Shown piece after piece: positions 29,940 to 39,752 of a stretch of 64,000 nucleotides of DNA. This DNA is from Debaryomyces hansenii CBS767 (taxonomy: Eukaryota > Ascomycota > Pichiomycetes > Serinales > Debaryomycetaceae). The notes under the pieces are model-generated. The model saw only the letters and a program-made list of their open reading frames with translations, ran no database searches and was not told the origin of the DNA. Position numbers and translations under genes: made by a program. The stretch lies in contig NC_006048.2 of NCBI RefSeq assembly GCF_000006445.2, forward strand, positions 682,001 to 746,000. The letters run 5' to 3'. Every line of letters starts with the position of its first letter. Position 1 is the stretch's first letter.

Positions 29940-31633
29940 TCTTGCAAATTGTGCTTGCTATCGTGCAATGTGGTATGGGAAATAGTCGTTATACGTTCTG
30001 TCAAAACAAAGGTGATAACCAGCCGTTTTCTATTAATGCTATGTTGTATGCTATCGTTTACAAATACTGTATTCAATTAATACCGCCAATATACTATAAT
30101 ACACTTCCTGCGATACGTGACAGCGCTATTTCGATTCTCACTTTAATAACGCGTTAATTAATGTATGTATTTCCTTGAAAATCCACTATTTGTGTAAATT
30201 ACCTTATATTATCAATATAACACTCTCCTAGTACTACTACTCGATGTATTAAAAGGTTAAGGCTCTTAGAGATATTAATTAGGCGGTATTAATACGCTCT
30301 CATTTTTCGTTGTTGATTTTTTGTAGGACCGTCTGCCATTTGTCGTGTACCTCGAAAAATCAGCCTATGTGCGGTTAACTACTACTATAGAGCTTACATA
30401 CTGAGGATGGAATTAATTAAAGCTCCAATAGCGACTATAAATTGTTCAAATAGCAATGAGTATGGAGAAGAAGAAAAAGAAGAAAAAAAATAAACGGCCT
30501 GTCAGAATGCATTGGAGTGAAACTTAAATCCTAAATAAAAATAAAAAAAATAATCCGCCGGATCCTAGACTTGCCAACGTCATATCCATTGGCCACCTTG
30601 CATAATAGTTGGGTTTGTAGTTACACCTTGCATTATCAGCCGAGAAGATGGAGAATAATAGTGAATGCTTTTGTGACTTAACCCGACCGAATTTTAGCAA
30701 TGACCCCTCTACCAATCGAGTAATTGGTTATTCTAATCCTGGAGGCTTGTGGGATCTGCGACTCCTTATGGGGACCCATCTTGTTGACCCGGGCTTTCCA
30801 TCCGTTTTGTCTGATTATTTTTTCCCATCCCAGGGGCTTGTCTTCTACCCTCTATGCGAATATCGCCCATACCGTCCAGCTCGAGACGCATCGTACTTTT
30901 AATATACCCGTCTGTAGATGCATGCCGCGTATCTAGTCCACTCCCACTGCAGTCCTCGCTCCGATAAGAATAAAATTTGGCCTGTTTTGCATCAAATTGT
31001 CCCTATGCTCCGCAGCCGGTCGCACTCGTATTTTGCACCATTGCCCGTTACGCCAATTTTTCCCTAAATAAGCAAATGCCTCCCCTACGTATAACCCACG
31101 TCACCACCACACCTGGCGCAAAACACACATATATAGTCAGCTACATCTATTTGTCAACCCCTACCGTATCGTGTCTCCAGCTTTACACACATCACGTCCT
31201 ACAATCAAAGTATACGTCTTCCTGCGTGTTCTTTTTCATTCCATCTCTATACCAATAAACTTGGCTACCACCGAATGCACATGAACTTGGAGTGGTCAGC
31301 GCTCATACTGAAACCTGACGTACTTCCTTTGTTATCATCCACTAGACCGCCGAAAGACCCTATAAGCTGAGATTTTCGATGAATCATGTGAGTAGAGGGT
31401 ATGAACCCTATTGTGACTGTTTTTCGCGACCTCCCAGATCCCGCATTTTCGACAATCCATAGGTCTGCTTATGTAATTGTCCGCTCGGATTAGTGTGAAT
31501 ACTAACACTGCGATCGTCCGCTGTACGCAGGCAGGAACTCTCAGTTGGATAATGAAAATTTTCATGAAAAATTAAAGTAAATTTAAAGGTATTATACTAT
31601 CACCAAAAGTTTAGTTTAGACAGATCAATTAAA
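29940..31633. other. 1.7-kb non-coding region between SWI3 and RPL17
   Basis: This region holds the SWI3 promoter (left), a visibly GC-richer island at about 30530-31260 and the RPL17 promoter (31340-31633). No open frame in it looks like a protein. The island differs in composition from other spacers here and ends, read on the minus strand, in a T-run (complement of 30541-30552) of the type that terminates Pol III. I could not match it to RNase P, MRP, SRP, telomerase or spliceosomal RNAs by eye. Confidence 0.5.
31404..31419. promoter_or_regulatory. Tbf1-type and Homol-D boxes of RPL17 promoter
   Basis: AACCCTA (31404-31410), a Tbf1/telomere-like box, is followed by TGTGACTG (31412-31419), an exact Homol-D box in inverse orientation. 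A second ACCCTAT is at 31357-31363. They lie about 215-275 bp before the RPL17 ATG. These elements characterise ribosomal-protein promoters in fission yeast and in the Candida lineage, where Tbf1 rather than Rap1 is used. RRPE-like ATGAAAATTTTCAT (31552-31565) lies nearer the gene. Confidence 0.65.
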
Positions 31634-32264
31634 ATGGTTCGTTACGCTGCTACATCTGCTAACCCAGCTAAATCAGCTTCTGCTCGTGGTTCATACTTAA
31701 GAGTTTCTTACAAGAACACTCGTGAAACCGCCCAAGCCATCAGCGGATGGAAGTTGGAAAGAGCTCAAAAATACTTAGACCAAGTCTTAGATCACCAAAG
31801 AGCCATCCCATTCCGTCGTTTCAACTCATCCATTGGACGTACCGGTCAAGGTAAAGAATTTGGTGTCACCAAGGCTAGATGGCCAGCCAAGTCCGTTAAC
31901 TTCATTAAGGATTTATTAAGAAACGGACAAGCTAACGCTGAAGTATGTATATTTGAAGACACTAGGAACACACACACATGAACGCAATGCGAATAGAATA
32001 CTAACATATATATAGTCCAAGGGTTTAGACGCCTCTAAATTGAAGGTTTCCCACATTCAAGTTAACCAAGCTCCAAAACAAAGAAGAAGAACTTACAGAG
32101 CTCACGGTAGAATTAACGCTTACCAATCTTCCCCATGTCACATTGAACTTATCTTAACCGAAGAAAACGAAGCCGTTGAAAAGGCTGACGACTCCAAGAA
32201 GGTCAGATTAAACGTCAGACAAAGAGGTAGATTAGCTACTCAAAAGCGTGTGACTGCTGCTTAA
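31634..32264 (+). CDS. RPL17: 60S ribosomal protein L17 (uL22), two exons
   Basis: The large-subunit protein uL22, which lines the nascent-peptide exit tunnel. Exon 1 is 31634-31942 (103 codons) and exon 2 is 32016-32264, joined in phase 0 to give 185 residues. Landmarks: [20 protein letters not shown], the helix [36 protein letters not shown], and after the splice [18 protein letters not shown], then [21 protein letters not shown] and the tail [13 protein letters not shown]. Without splicing the frame ends after a foreign VCIFEDTRN tail. Codons are strongly biased, as in highly expressed yeast genes. The intron sits at codon boundary 103/104, which to my knowledge matches the position in S. 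cerevisiae RPL17A. Confidence 0.98.
31943..32015 (+). other. RPL17: Spliceosomal intron in RPL17
   Basis: The intron is 73 nt. 5' splice site GTATGT, branch site TACTAAC, and 3' splice site TATAG 10 nt after it, in phase 0. It is far shorter than typical ribosomal-protein introns of S. cerevisiae (about 300-500 nt). Confidence 0.96.
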
Positions 32265-32721
32265 ACTTATTGGAATAAATTATAATTCAAACGTTAGGTT
32301 TATAATCATCAATATTTTAAGTTAAAATTTCTATGACATTATGTTTAATTTATAAGAAGTTTTATTTTAATGGGTTTTAGTGTCGTTCTATCTTTTTTGT
32401 GTACATTTAATAAATTACTATAAAAGTTTTATATCCTTCTGGCCTATGTATATGCCTTGTAACTCGATATAATCGCTCTGGCTTCGTGTAGCACTGCTTA
32501 ATCACTCTGTAAGGCCTTTCTAGACATAGAAAACTCTTCCCACTAGGTAGTGAATATGGTGTTCTGTAAATTACGCGCGTGTCCTTCTAACCGTGCGAAT
32601 CTCGCGTAAATCGTGGTCCTCGCAATTCAGCCAATAGTTGTAGGTGAAAAACTACTCTCAAATAATCAATTTTAACAGTTATTATCAACTACTTCAGTTT
32701 AACAATTATTATAGTATTAAA
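32265..32721. promoter_or_regulatory. QCR8 upstream region with CCAAT box
   Basis: 457 bp between RPL17 and QCR8. CCAAT is at 32631-32635 (context TCAGCCAATAG), about 90 bp before the QCR8 ATG, fitting Hap2/3/4/5 control of a respiratory gene. A CpG-rich patch (acgcgcgtg) lies near 32572-32580. No other gene is seen. Confidence 0.5.
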
Positions 32722-33006
32722 ATGGCTGGTGCAGGTCCAAAAGCTTACATGGGATGGTGGGGTAACATCGGTTCCCCAAAGCAAAAATACGTTACTACTT
32801 ATACCGTTTCTCCATACGCTACTAAACCTTTGAAGGGTGCTTTATACAACTCTGTTTTCAACGTTTTTAGAAGAGTTAAGAACCAAACCTTATTCGTTGT
32901 TATCCCAGCTGTTATTGTCTGGAACGTCTGGGCTCAGGCCAGAGATTACAACGAATACTTGTACACTAAGGCAGGCAGAGAAGATTTAGAAAAGGCTAAC
33001 GCTTAA
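32722..33006 (+). CDS. QCR8: Ubiquinol-cytochrome c reductase subunit 8
   Basis: Subunit VIII of respiratory complex III, 94 residues, the same as S. cerevisiae Qcr8. The start is the ATG at 32722 (MAGAGPKAYMGWWGNIG); the frame continues upstream without an ATG and that extension is 5'UTR. Landmarks: YMGWWGNIGSPKQK, YTVSPYATKPLKGALYNSVF, FRRVKNQTLFVVIPAVIVWN (membrane segment) and the tail YNEYLYTKAGREDLEKANA. It has no cleavable presequence, normal for this subunit. Confidence 0.97.
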   Translation: MAGAGPKAYMGWWGNIGSPKQKYVTTYTVSPYATKPLKGALYNSVFNVFRRVKNQTLFVVIPAVIVWNVWAQARDYNEYLYTKAGREDLEKANA

Positions 33007-33177
33007 TTTCACTTTGCTCTAAAGAGTTTACAAACCGATTGGTTAAAAGGCATTGAAAGTTAACTAGCTTATAAAACGACTAGTTCAAGAGTTATTTACA
33101 TTAAGAATTTTATTTATAAGTTAATAAATCACGTTTATTTGATTCCTAGCGTAGCAAAGGTCTATTTTTCTATGTAT

Positions 33178-34230
33178 CTATTTGGAACGTTTGTAGACTT
33201 TGTTTAAGAAGGATGTTAAGACTTCCTTCTTTAAGCCTCTTGATTCATCGATTTGTTCAATTTGCTTTCTTAACTTAGCTCCGGTATCTTCTTCGTAGTC
33301 AAAATAGATCTTCTCGATGTTCAAGTCTTTAAATAATTGTTTACACCTTTTTTCAGATTCGTCATCTTTCTTACCGTAATTTTCGTCTAACAACTTCCGT
33401 TGTTCTTCGTTGGCATGTAATAAAGCTTGGTTAACAACCCACGAGCACTTGTTGTCTTTGATATCAGTACCAATCTTACCGATTTGCTCTGGAGTACCAA
33501 AACAATCCAAGAAATCATCTTGAATTTGGAAGTATTCACCTAATGGGATCAATATATCGCGAACTTGTTTTAAGTCTTGCTCACTGTTAATTCCACTCAT
33601 GAACATCGCTAAGGCGACAGGTAAGTAAAATGAGTAGTAGGCGGTCTTGTAAATAACGATAAATGAATGTTTTGATAATGAGAACTTATCAAGGTCGACG
33701 ATTTCTTCATCAGCTGTGATCAAATCTATTAATTGGCCTAATTCTGTTTGGAAGGTAACTTCGTGGAACAAATCCAATAAATCGACGTAGTATTTCTCAT
33801 TACGGAAATGCTTCTTTAACAAAATGTAAAGAGCACCTTCCAACATGAAGGAGTCATTAATCGCAATGTTACCGACGCCTTCGTTTAAGTACCAACAAGG
33901 TTGACCTCTTCTTGTTTTAGAATGATCCATCATATCATCGGCAACTAAGAAGTAAGCTTGCAATAATTCGATACACCATCCTAATAAGGCAACCTTAGAA
34001 TATTCTTCAGAGGACAAATCGTTGGCAGTGGTGTTGTTTAAAATACAATAAGTGTCGATTACTGACAAACCTCTGTTTAACTTACCACCTGGCGTATTAT
34101 AGTTCAAGTTACCAACAAACCAGTCAATAGCATCTTGTGGCATTTTATACCCAATTAAAATGGCCTTCAACTCTTCGACCAATTGGTCGAATTCATTAAT
34201 AAACCTTTCCTTAGCTGCAGCCTTGTCCAT
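33178..34230 (-). CDS. ERG20: Farnesyl diphosphate synthase
   Basis: Makes geranyl and farnesyl diphosphate from IPP and DMAPP, the branch point to sterols, dolichol, ubiquinone and prenylation. 350 residues from the ATG at 34230 ([17 protein letters not shown]); the frame extends upstream to an earlier ATG at 34317, but that 29-residue aromatic extension is not family-like. First Asp-rich motif [16 protein letters not shown] near residue 100; second [19 protein letters not shown] near 241. Other marks: [62 protein letters not shown], and the C-terminus [10 protein letters not shown], identical to the yeast enzyme. The conserved aromatic residue before the first DDxxD (AYFLVADD) fits a C15-chain product. 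Confidence 0.98.
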   Translation of the reverse strand: MDKAAAKERFINEFDQLVEELKAILIGYKMPQDAIDWFVGNLNYNTPGGKLNRGLSVIDTYCILNNTTANDLSSEEYSKVALLGWCIELLQAYFLVADDMMDHSKTRRGQPCWYLNEGVGNIAINDSFMLEGALYILLKKHFRNEKYYVDLLDLFHEVTFQTELGQLIDLITADEEIVDLDKFSLSKHSFIVIYKTAYYSFYLPVALAMFMSGINSEQDLKQVRDILIPLGEYFQIQDDFLDCFGTPEQIGKIGTDIKDNKCSWVVNQALLHANEEQRKLLDENYGKKDDESEKRCKQLFKDLNIEKIYFDYEEDTGAKLRKQIEQIDESRGLKKEVLTSFLNKVYKRSK

Positions 34231-34409
34231 TATGGTATGATCGTAGATAGCGTACTTGAAAGAAGGCCAGAAGAAAATAAACACTTTATCGTATACGAAT
34301 TTTTTTTTCATCGACACGCGAATAATCGCGGGAACGAGAAAGCAATTTTCTTAAGTTATAATATTAAACGAACAAATGATATATCTATAAATACATAGTA
34401 GCTAAGAGC

Positions 34410-35642
34410 TTATCTTTTAGAACGCTTGCTCTTTCCTGGTCTGGGTTTTCCTTTCATTTTCTTAGAAGAAAAGCCGCTGATATCGGCAGAAGATTCTGCA
34501 TCGTTAGTTCTGGAACCTCTCTTCTTACCACCAAAACCATATTTGGAATCTTTGCCTAATCTCTTCGAATTTGGCTTTCTTCTCTTATTGTCACCACCTC
34601 TGTCTTCACTAGTTGCTTCGTCTAAGGCAATCTGGAAATCGTCACCATTACTTAATTCATTACTAGCACCCTTTCTCTTTAATGATTTAATCTTATCTAA
34701 TGTTTCTTTCTTCTGTTTAGCTCTTTCTTGTAATGTAGAGTTCTGAACCTGCTTACCAAACTTCTTCAAATGTCTTTGTTTCTTGGCATCTTCTGATGCT
34801 TTCTTGTTAGCAGCTTCAGTTAATAACTTGCTCTTCAATTTGTCCATATGCTCATCGCTTTTAATCATTTCGGCAAAGTAATCCATTGGTCTGGAGAATG
34901 GTACCTTTAATTTAGTTAATGCAGCTCTACCTTGTTTAACAGCATCTAAGCCTTGCTTGTAAAATGCCAATTCTCTTTCAGTATCATCATAAATATCCTT
35001 GATTTCGGTTTCAGTTTTTTCAGCACTTGTGATGGATTGATGTTCTTGGAAGGAATGCTTAGACCAAGGTAACTCAATACGTGCTAAAGAATCTTTCAAT
35101 GCAGCCATGTTATTTATAGTTAATTTGGTGTGTGGAACAATATCCGCATCGTCATCTATGTCAACGTCCGATAAAGGAATATCTTCCTCTTCCTCTTCCT
35201 CTTCGTCATCTTTTTCATCTTCATCTGCCTCCTCTTCTTCGTCAGATTCTTCATCAGAGTCATCGTCGTTTATATCACTCTCGCTTTCACTTGCAGCTAA
35301 CTTTTCTAAGTCTAATTCTTCAGAGTCAGAGCCTTCTTCAAGTTCTTCTTCGACTTCCTCTTCTACTACTAAAGGTGCACTTTCGTCAGCTTGTACCTTC
35401 TTCAATCTTCTTTGTTCTTTCTTGGATAAAACTTCACTTTGATAATCATCTTGGTTCTTAGCTTTCTTTTCCTTCTTTTCCTTCTTTGGCTTCGATGACT
35501 TGATTTGCTCAGGTAATGGCTGGACTTCAACTTCCTTTATTTCTTCTGCTTTTTTGACTACTGGCTTTGATTTTGATTTGTCTATTGATTCAATCAATTG
35601 TTGGTTCTTTAACAGAGACCTTAATTTACCTCCCTTAGCCAT
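34410..35642 (-). CDS. EBP2: Nucleolar ribosome-assembly protein Ebp2
   Basis: Ebp2 works with Rrs1/Brx1 in 60S pre-ribosome assembly and 27S rRNA processing. 410 residues. The N-terminal third is Lys-rich, followed by a long acidic tract (about residues 95-165). The Ebp2 domain follows: NNMAALKDSLARIELPWSKH, DIYDDTERELAFYKQGLDAV, LTKLKVPFSRPMDYFAEMIK, SDEHMDKLKSKLL, and KKQRHLKKFGKQVQ. The C-terminus is basic (KRRKPNSKRLGKDSKYGFGG, KPRPGKSKRSKR), typical of nucleolar targeting. PAC-like and RRPE-like elements lie just upstream. Confidence 0.95.
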   Translation of the reverse strand: MAKGGKLRSLLKNQQLIESIDKSKSKPVVKKAEEIKEVEVQPLPEQIKSSKPKKEKKEKKAKNQDDYQSEVLSKKEQRRLKKVQADESAPLVVEEEVEEELEEGSDSEELDLEKLAASESESDINDDDSDEESDEEEEADEDEKDDEEEEEEEDIPLSDVDIDDDADIVPHTKLTINNMAALKDSLARIELPWSKHSFQEHQSITSAEKTETEIKDIYDDTERELAFYKQGLDAVKQGRAALTKLKVPFSRPMDYFAEMIKSDEHMDKLKSKLLTEAANKKASEDAKKQRHLKKFGKQVQNSTLQERAKQKKETLDKIKSLKRKGASNELSNGDDFQIALDEATSEDRGGDNKRRKPNSKRLGKDSKYGFGGKKRGSRTNDAESSADISGFSSKKMKGKPRPGKSKRSKR

Positions 35643-35694
35643 ATTTAATTAACGTTATCTGTAAGTTTAATATAGTGAATAATTTTATGTACTA

Positions 35695-35740
35695 GAAAAA
35701 TTTATATATTCGCGATGGGGTTGATGCAAAATGAAAAATT
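35695..35740. promoter_or_regulatory. RRPE/PAC-like cluster upstream of EBP2
   Basis: RRPE-like GAAAAATTTATA (35695-35706), PAC-like GCGATGGGG (35712-35720, one mismatch from GCGATGAG in the core) and RRPE-like TGAAAAATT (35732-35740) lie 50-100 bp before the EBP2 ATG at 35642. Confidence 0.5.
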
Positions 35741-35819
35741 CAAATATGCTTGTTCATACACGACTGCTTGACTTAGCTAGTATTAGTTTAGATTTTATAT
35801 ATACTAAATAGATAAGCAG

Positions 35820-37160
35820 CTAATTGTTGAACGTATAATCGATATCGTTTAAGAAGGTTTTGCCAGAGCCATATCTCCACCATCTGCTTAAGCAACTGAA
35901 AGGCTGGATGTCATGTGGTGTCTCAGGATCATGATTTTCAAGACCTTTAGTCTTACATACACATCTTTTTGATGCAAGTACGTCAATTGAAGTAGGACAT
36001 GCTAGATACGGTACATGAAAATACCCTATATCTTCGAAGTGGTGTATTCTGTTTTTGTCGGCTAACAAGTTTAGCCCTATAGAATGAACCGGAGCATCGC
36101 CCCATCTTTCGTAGAAAAATCCACCCGTTTTATCCAAATATTTGAAGTATGTCTCATAGGCTTCGCTTCTGAAGAAGTCTAAGTTTCCAATTTCAAAGTT
36201 AGACCAAAAATGGCAAAGGTTATATGAGGTATTTGATTCGGGTAACTCGAAGTCGTAGTTCAAGGAAGTTTCATTAGACGTGATGAAGTCTATGGAATTA
36301 TTAGGATGGATTAAATCTTTGTGGTCCTTCATGAAGTTCTCGACGGTAGGCCACAACGATGGCATTGTGTTTTCGTAGTCGTGAATAGTTAGAACAAACC
36401 CATATATTTTATTATTTTCTCTCAACACCGTAAAGGGGTCATACTGAAAATCACACATGTACTTGACGTCAGGCTCCACCCTGAAATACCATTCATAATC
36501 AAGTAATCTCTTTTGTTTATAAAAAAATCCCGAGTTAAAGTGACACATGTTCCTATAGGACCATGATCCACCATAGATAACGCCATCTTCATGCGCCTTC
36601 ATTAGTTTCTTTTCCATTAAATCCATATCGATAAACGAAGGCGGTTGCCAGTCCTCACTCGGTATCAATTCATAATATGTTTTCCCGCTAGCCATTAATG
36701 TAGTTTGTTCTATGAAATCGGTGTCAAAAGGCTCGTCATTTAAAAACACCCATGGATATCTATAATTTCTGTTGAATCTATCTTCTAATGACCTCATTGA
36801 TTGCAATGCACCTCTCAATTCCCGATTTCGTACCAACATCACCATCGTAGCATTTTCTTGACCTATTTGACTCCGTTCTCTAAATGGAAAATCATTAGGT
36901 AAGTATGAATTCGAAGACAATTTATGCGATCCTTTCTTTTGAAGCACGGTTTTAATATTAGGACCTGAAAACCTTGGAAGCCTGTCAATCCAAGGAAATG
37001 AAATATTCCACGAAGCCTTAGTAGGATTGAAAATTTCATTCAAATCTTCATTGTGAAACATATATGCATGATTATTACTAGATATATAATGTGTTATAAT
37101 ACTGTAGTAAACTCCCCATAAACAAACTAAAATAGGTATTAGGTAATATCTATTGTGCAT
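35820..37160 (-). CDS. GT15 alpha-1,2-mannosyltransferase (Ktr/Kre2/Mnt family)
   Basis: A 446-residue Golgi type II membrane glycosyltransferase that extends O- or N-linked mannans. A short cytosolic tail is followed by one membrane anchor at about residues 6-25. The catalytic domain carries GT15 hallmarks: NATMVMLVRNRELRGALQSM, YRYPWVFLNDEPFDTDF, SYRNMCHFNSGFFYKQKRL, LLDYEWYFRVEPDVKYMCDF, YGFVLTIHDYENTMPSLWPT, HFWSNFEIGNLDFFRSEAYE (with the proposed Glu nucleophile), then KTGGFFYERWGDAPVHSIGL, and the tail IGYFHVPYLACPTS. Family members are hard to tell apart by eye, so no symbol is given. Divergent from PCH2. Confidence 0.92.
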   Translation of the reverse strand: MHNRYYLIPILVCLWGVYYSIITHYISSNNHAYMFHNEDLNEIFNPTKASWNISFPWIDRLPRFSGPNIKTVLQKKGSHKLSSNSYLPNDFPFRERSQIGQENATMVMLVRNRELRGALQSMRSLEDRFNRNYRYPWVFLNDEPFDTDFIEQTTLMASGKTYYELIPSEDWQPPSFIDMDLMEKKLMKAHEDGVIYGGSWSYRNMCHFNSGFFYKQKRLLDYEWYFRVEPDVKYMCDFQYDPFTVLRENNKIYGFVLTIHDYENTMPSLWPTVENFMKDHKDLIHPNNSIDFITSNETSLNYDFELPESNTSYNLCHFWSNFEIGNLDFFRSEAYETYFKYLDKTGGFFYERWGDAPVHSIGLNLLADKNRIHHFEDIGYFHVPYLACPTSIDVLASKRCVCKTKGLENHDPETPHDIQPFSCLSRWWRYGSGKTFLNDIDYTFNN

Positions 37161-37649
37161 TTTAAACTTAGTCCATTAAGCTGTGAAGTTATTCTTATCA
37201 TATTCGAAAATTTATCTCAAATTCGGTTCGAGCGATGTTCGAAACATTTCACAGCCATAGTGTACATCACGAATTTTATCTTGATACATATATATATATA
37301 TTATAGGACATACTAGATCTTTAATTTCTTTGTCATTAAAGCCATTCTTAATATTGGGTTTTATTCATACTGTATTTTTAACGTTTATCGTTCAGTCATT
37401 TTCCAAAATTATAGTATTATTCGAAATATTTAGTAAAGTAGAAGAAATTCTTTTTTATTTCATAACTAGATAATCATTTATATATTATACATATATGCTT
37501 TCAAGTATTCTACTGGGAAATATATTAATCTTTTATAACTCTATATTGTTTATTTATTTGGATAATTGCATTTATCAAATATGATGAGAATTAAATTTTT
37601 GCAACAATATAATTCACTACATATAACAAAGTAGAGTAAGATAAAGAAG
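37161..37649. other. Divergent promoter between mannosyltransferase and PCH2
   Basis: 489 bp, very AT-rich, with an (AT)n run (about 37290-37301). No open frame of note and no GGCGGC (URS1) motif was seen on either strand. Confidence 0.4.
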
Positions 37650-39722
37650 ATGAATTCAAATAATAACCTTGATATAGAAGTGTGTTTGAGACCTTGGGTG
37701 ACACTTCTTCCTTTTTATAACTTCCATACTAAAGCTTATGAAGAAAATGAAACAAGTGTTGACTTCGCTAAAATTATCAAACAATTGAAAGTATCCTTAA
37801 CATTCTACCTTGGAAAAGCAATTGATTTACAATTAAATACGAATGTCAATATTAAACCTACAAAGATCAATGGAAAAGCATTCCAAAAGTATTTTAATAT
37901 GGATTTCCTTCAAGAAAAGGAAATAAGCTCTGAAAAAGGTGCCTGTCTCTTATTGTATACATTGGATGAAAATAATCAGTTTGACTCGTTTCAAAATAGG
38001 ATAATAGCTGAAGGATGCTTTAAAGAGATAAGTATAGGTAGCGATATACAAGGAAGATCCTACTACAGACATATGGGAAAAGATTATTCAAATAGCATCA
38101 AAGGTATACTCTTCAAAGGGTCTCACGCCGATACCAAAGAAGAGGTGTATTTTCTGGTGCCACCGTTTCTCCACCAGCAAAAATCAAGCATGAATTTTAA
38201 ACTGCTAAAACCTCAAAGTACTGAAACCATCAAAACCAACAAAAATGGCGTATGGAAGGATTGTCTTTTCGTTGACAAGACAAATTCTGTAAGCCAAAAA
38301 TGCTTGCTAACCGATTCAGTGAATCCTACTTATCTATTCTATCAGTGTCCAGAGGAACAAGTAAAAGAGTTAGAAAATAAACAGTTGAACAGCGTTTGGG
38401 ATATAATCAACGTCTATAATGATTATATCGAAGACAAAGAAATTATTGACATTGAATGTCAATTTAGAAACACATGTTTTGAGAAAAAAGACCCCGAAAG
38501 ACGTAATCCAAGAAAGATATATGAAGATCTGAGTTTGGATGAAGAAGTGGAAAGTGAACAAACGAATAATACGTCCTTTGGTTACTCTAAGATATTCCAA
38601 CCGAAATTGGCAAATGCATTGTTGGAATTGAATAGATCTATTCCAATGGAAATTATTTCTATGAGAGCTTCAGATTTTGTAACTATTACTCCCTTGCCAG
38701 ACAATAAACTAATAGGCTCGTGGGAGAAATTGAAGATGAAGGGTAACTTGAAGCAAAGTATTTATACCAATGTTCAAGTGCTGTTGACCCTATCAAATAT
38801 GTTCGAACACGATAACCGTTTTGCCGGTGAACTCTTAACAGCACTGGATAAACTTATCTTGTTACATGGACCACCCGGTACGGGCAAGTCTTCGTTAGCT
38901 AAAGCTATATTTCAAAAATTTTCGGTGAAAGCTATCAGTTCAATGAAGGAGCCAATCGACCTACCACCTATACTTTTATTGGAATTAGCACCCGATAGGA
39001 TATATTCTCGTTATTACGGAGAGTCTCCGAAGAAGCTATCCATGTTGTTTTCAACCATCGAAGCCACTTTGAAGAAAGAAATGCATGGTGGATTTATATT
39101 TATGATAATTGACGAAATTGAATCTCTTGCCACCGAACGGTCCATGCTTTTAGCCAATAACGAAACAACAGACGGTGTACGCATGGTCAATATTCTACTC
39201 ACCCATTTGGATAAATTAAGACACTACAAGAATTTCTTCATGATAGGAACATCTAATCTCATAGAATCAGTGGACAGATCATTCAAGGACCGAGCAAATG
39301 CATTATACGAACTCCCTTTGCCTAACGAAGAAACTATCTACAGCATACTTGAACAACAGATCATTCATTTCCTAGATCTAGGTGTTCTCTATCAAAACAG
39401 TGGACCCAATTCAATATCATGTACAACGCCCACTTTGTCCGGCTCATTGCTATCCCAGTATTCCTCCAGGTTGTTGTGCCAAATTGCAGCCTATTGCTCA
39501 GTAAGTATACCATTTTGCATCCATGAGAAGTGCACAAAATTAACCAATGATCATTTCTAGAATAAGCAAATTACCGGCCGGTATGTTAGTCGCCTACCAA
39601 TGACCACTCTAACACAAATGTTGCGGCAAACGTATGCCAACGGCCATTCCCACAAGTCTCGCTTGGCAATAGAAGAATTCCTAGTGGAGATGGCTAACGT
39701 TATAACGGGTGAAGATGTATAG
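37650..39722 (+). CDS. PCH2: Meiotic checkpoint AAA+ ATPase Pch2/TRIP13 (two exons)
   Basis: Pch2 remodels HORMA proteins such as Hop1 during meiosis and its checkpoint. Exon 1 is 37650-39500 and exon 2 is 39561-39722, joined in phase 0 after removal of a 60-nt intron, giving 670 residues. AAA+ core: Walker A LLHGPPGTGKSSLAKA near residue 406, pore-region RIYSRYYGES, Walker B FMIIDEIESLATER near 485, sensor 1 FFMIGTSNL, and DRSFKDRANALYELPLPN. Exon 2 supplies the sensor-2 region NKQITGRYVSRLPM, equivalent to the SGR-LRKLP of TRIP13, and ends MANVITGEDV. The N-terminal 380 residues are more divergent than the core, as usual. The complex I gene starts only 189 bp after the stop. Confidence 0.93.
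39501..39560 (+). other. PCH2: Spliceosomal intron in PCH2 with weak branch site
   Basis: The intron is 60 nt. The 5' splice site is GTAAGT and the 3' splice site TTCTAG ends at 39560. No TACTAAC is present; the best branch candidate is AATTAAC near 39537-39543. The TAG of the 3' splice site is itself in frame, so unspliced mRNA would stop there, adding 19 foreign residues and losing the sensor-2 end of the ATPase. Confidence 0.9.
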
Positions 39723-39752
39723 AACTGGTATACGCCTAGTGGTTGAAAAAAT

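Noticed and set aside
31316..31327. GACGTACTTC resembles the 5' end of yeast U3 snoRNA.
   Set aside because: The following U3 box A sequence (GATCATTTCTATAGGA) and later U3 boxes are absent.
31388..31530. Possible 5'UTR intron of RPL17 (GTGAGT at 31388, TACTAAC at 31500-31506, CAG at 31528-31530).
   Set aside because: It would place the Homol-D/Tbf1 boxes inside the transcript and a short upstream ORF in front of RPL17; branch-to-acceptor distance (about 24 nt) is unlike the other introns. Chance match is more likely without RNA data.
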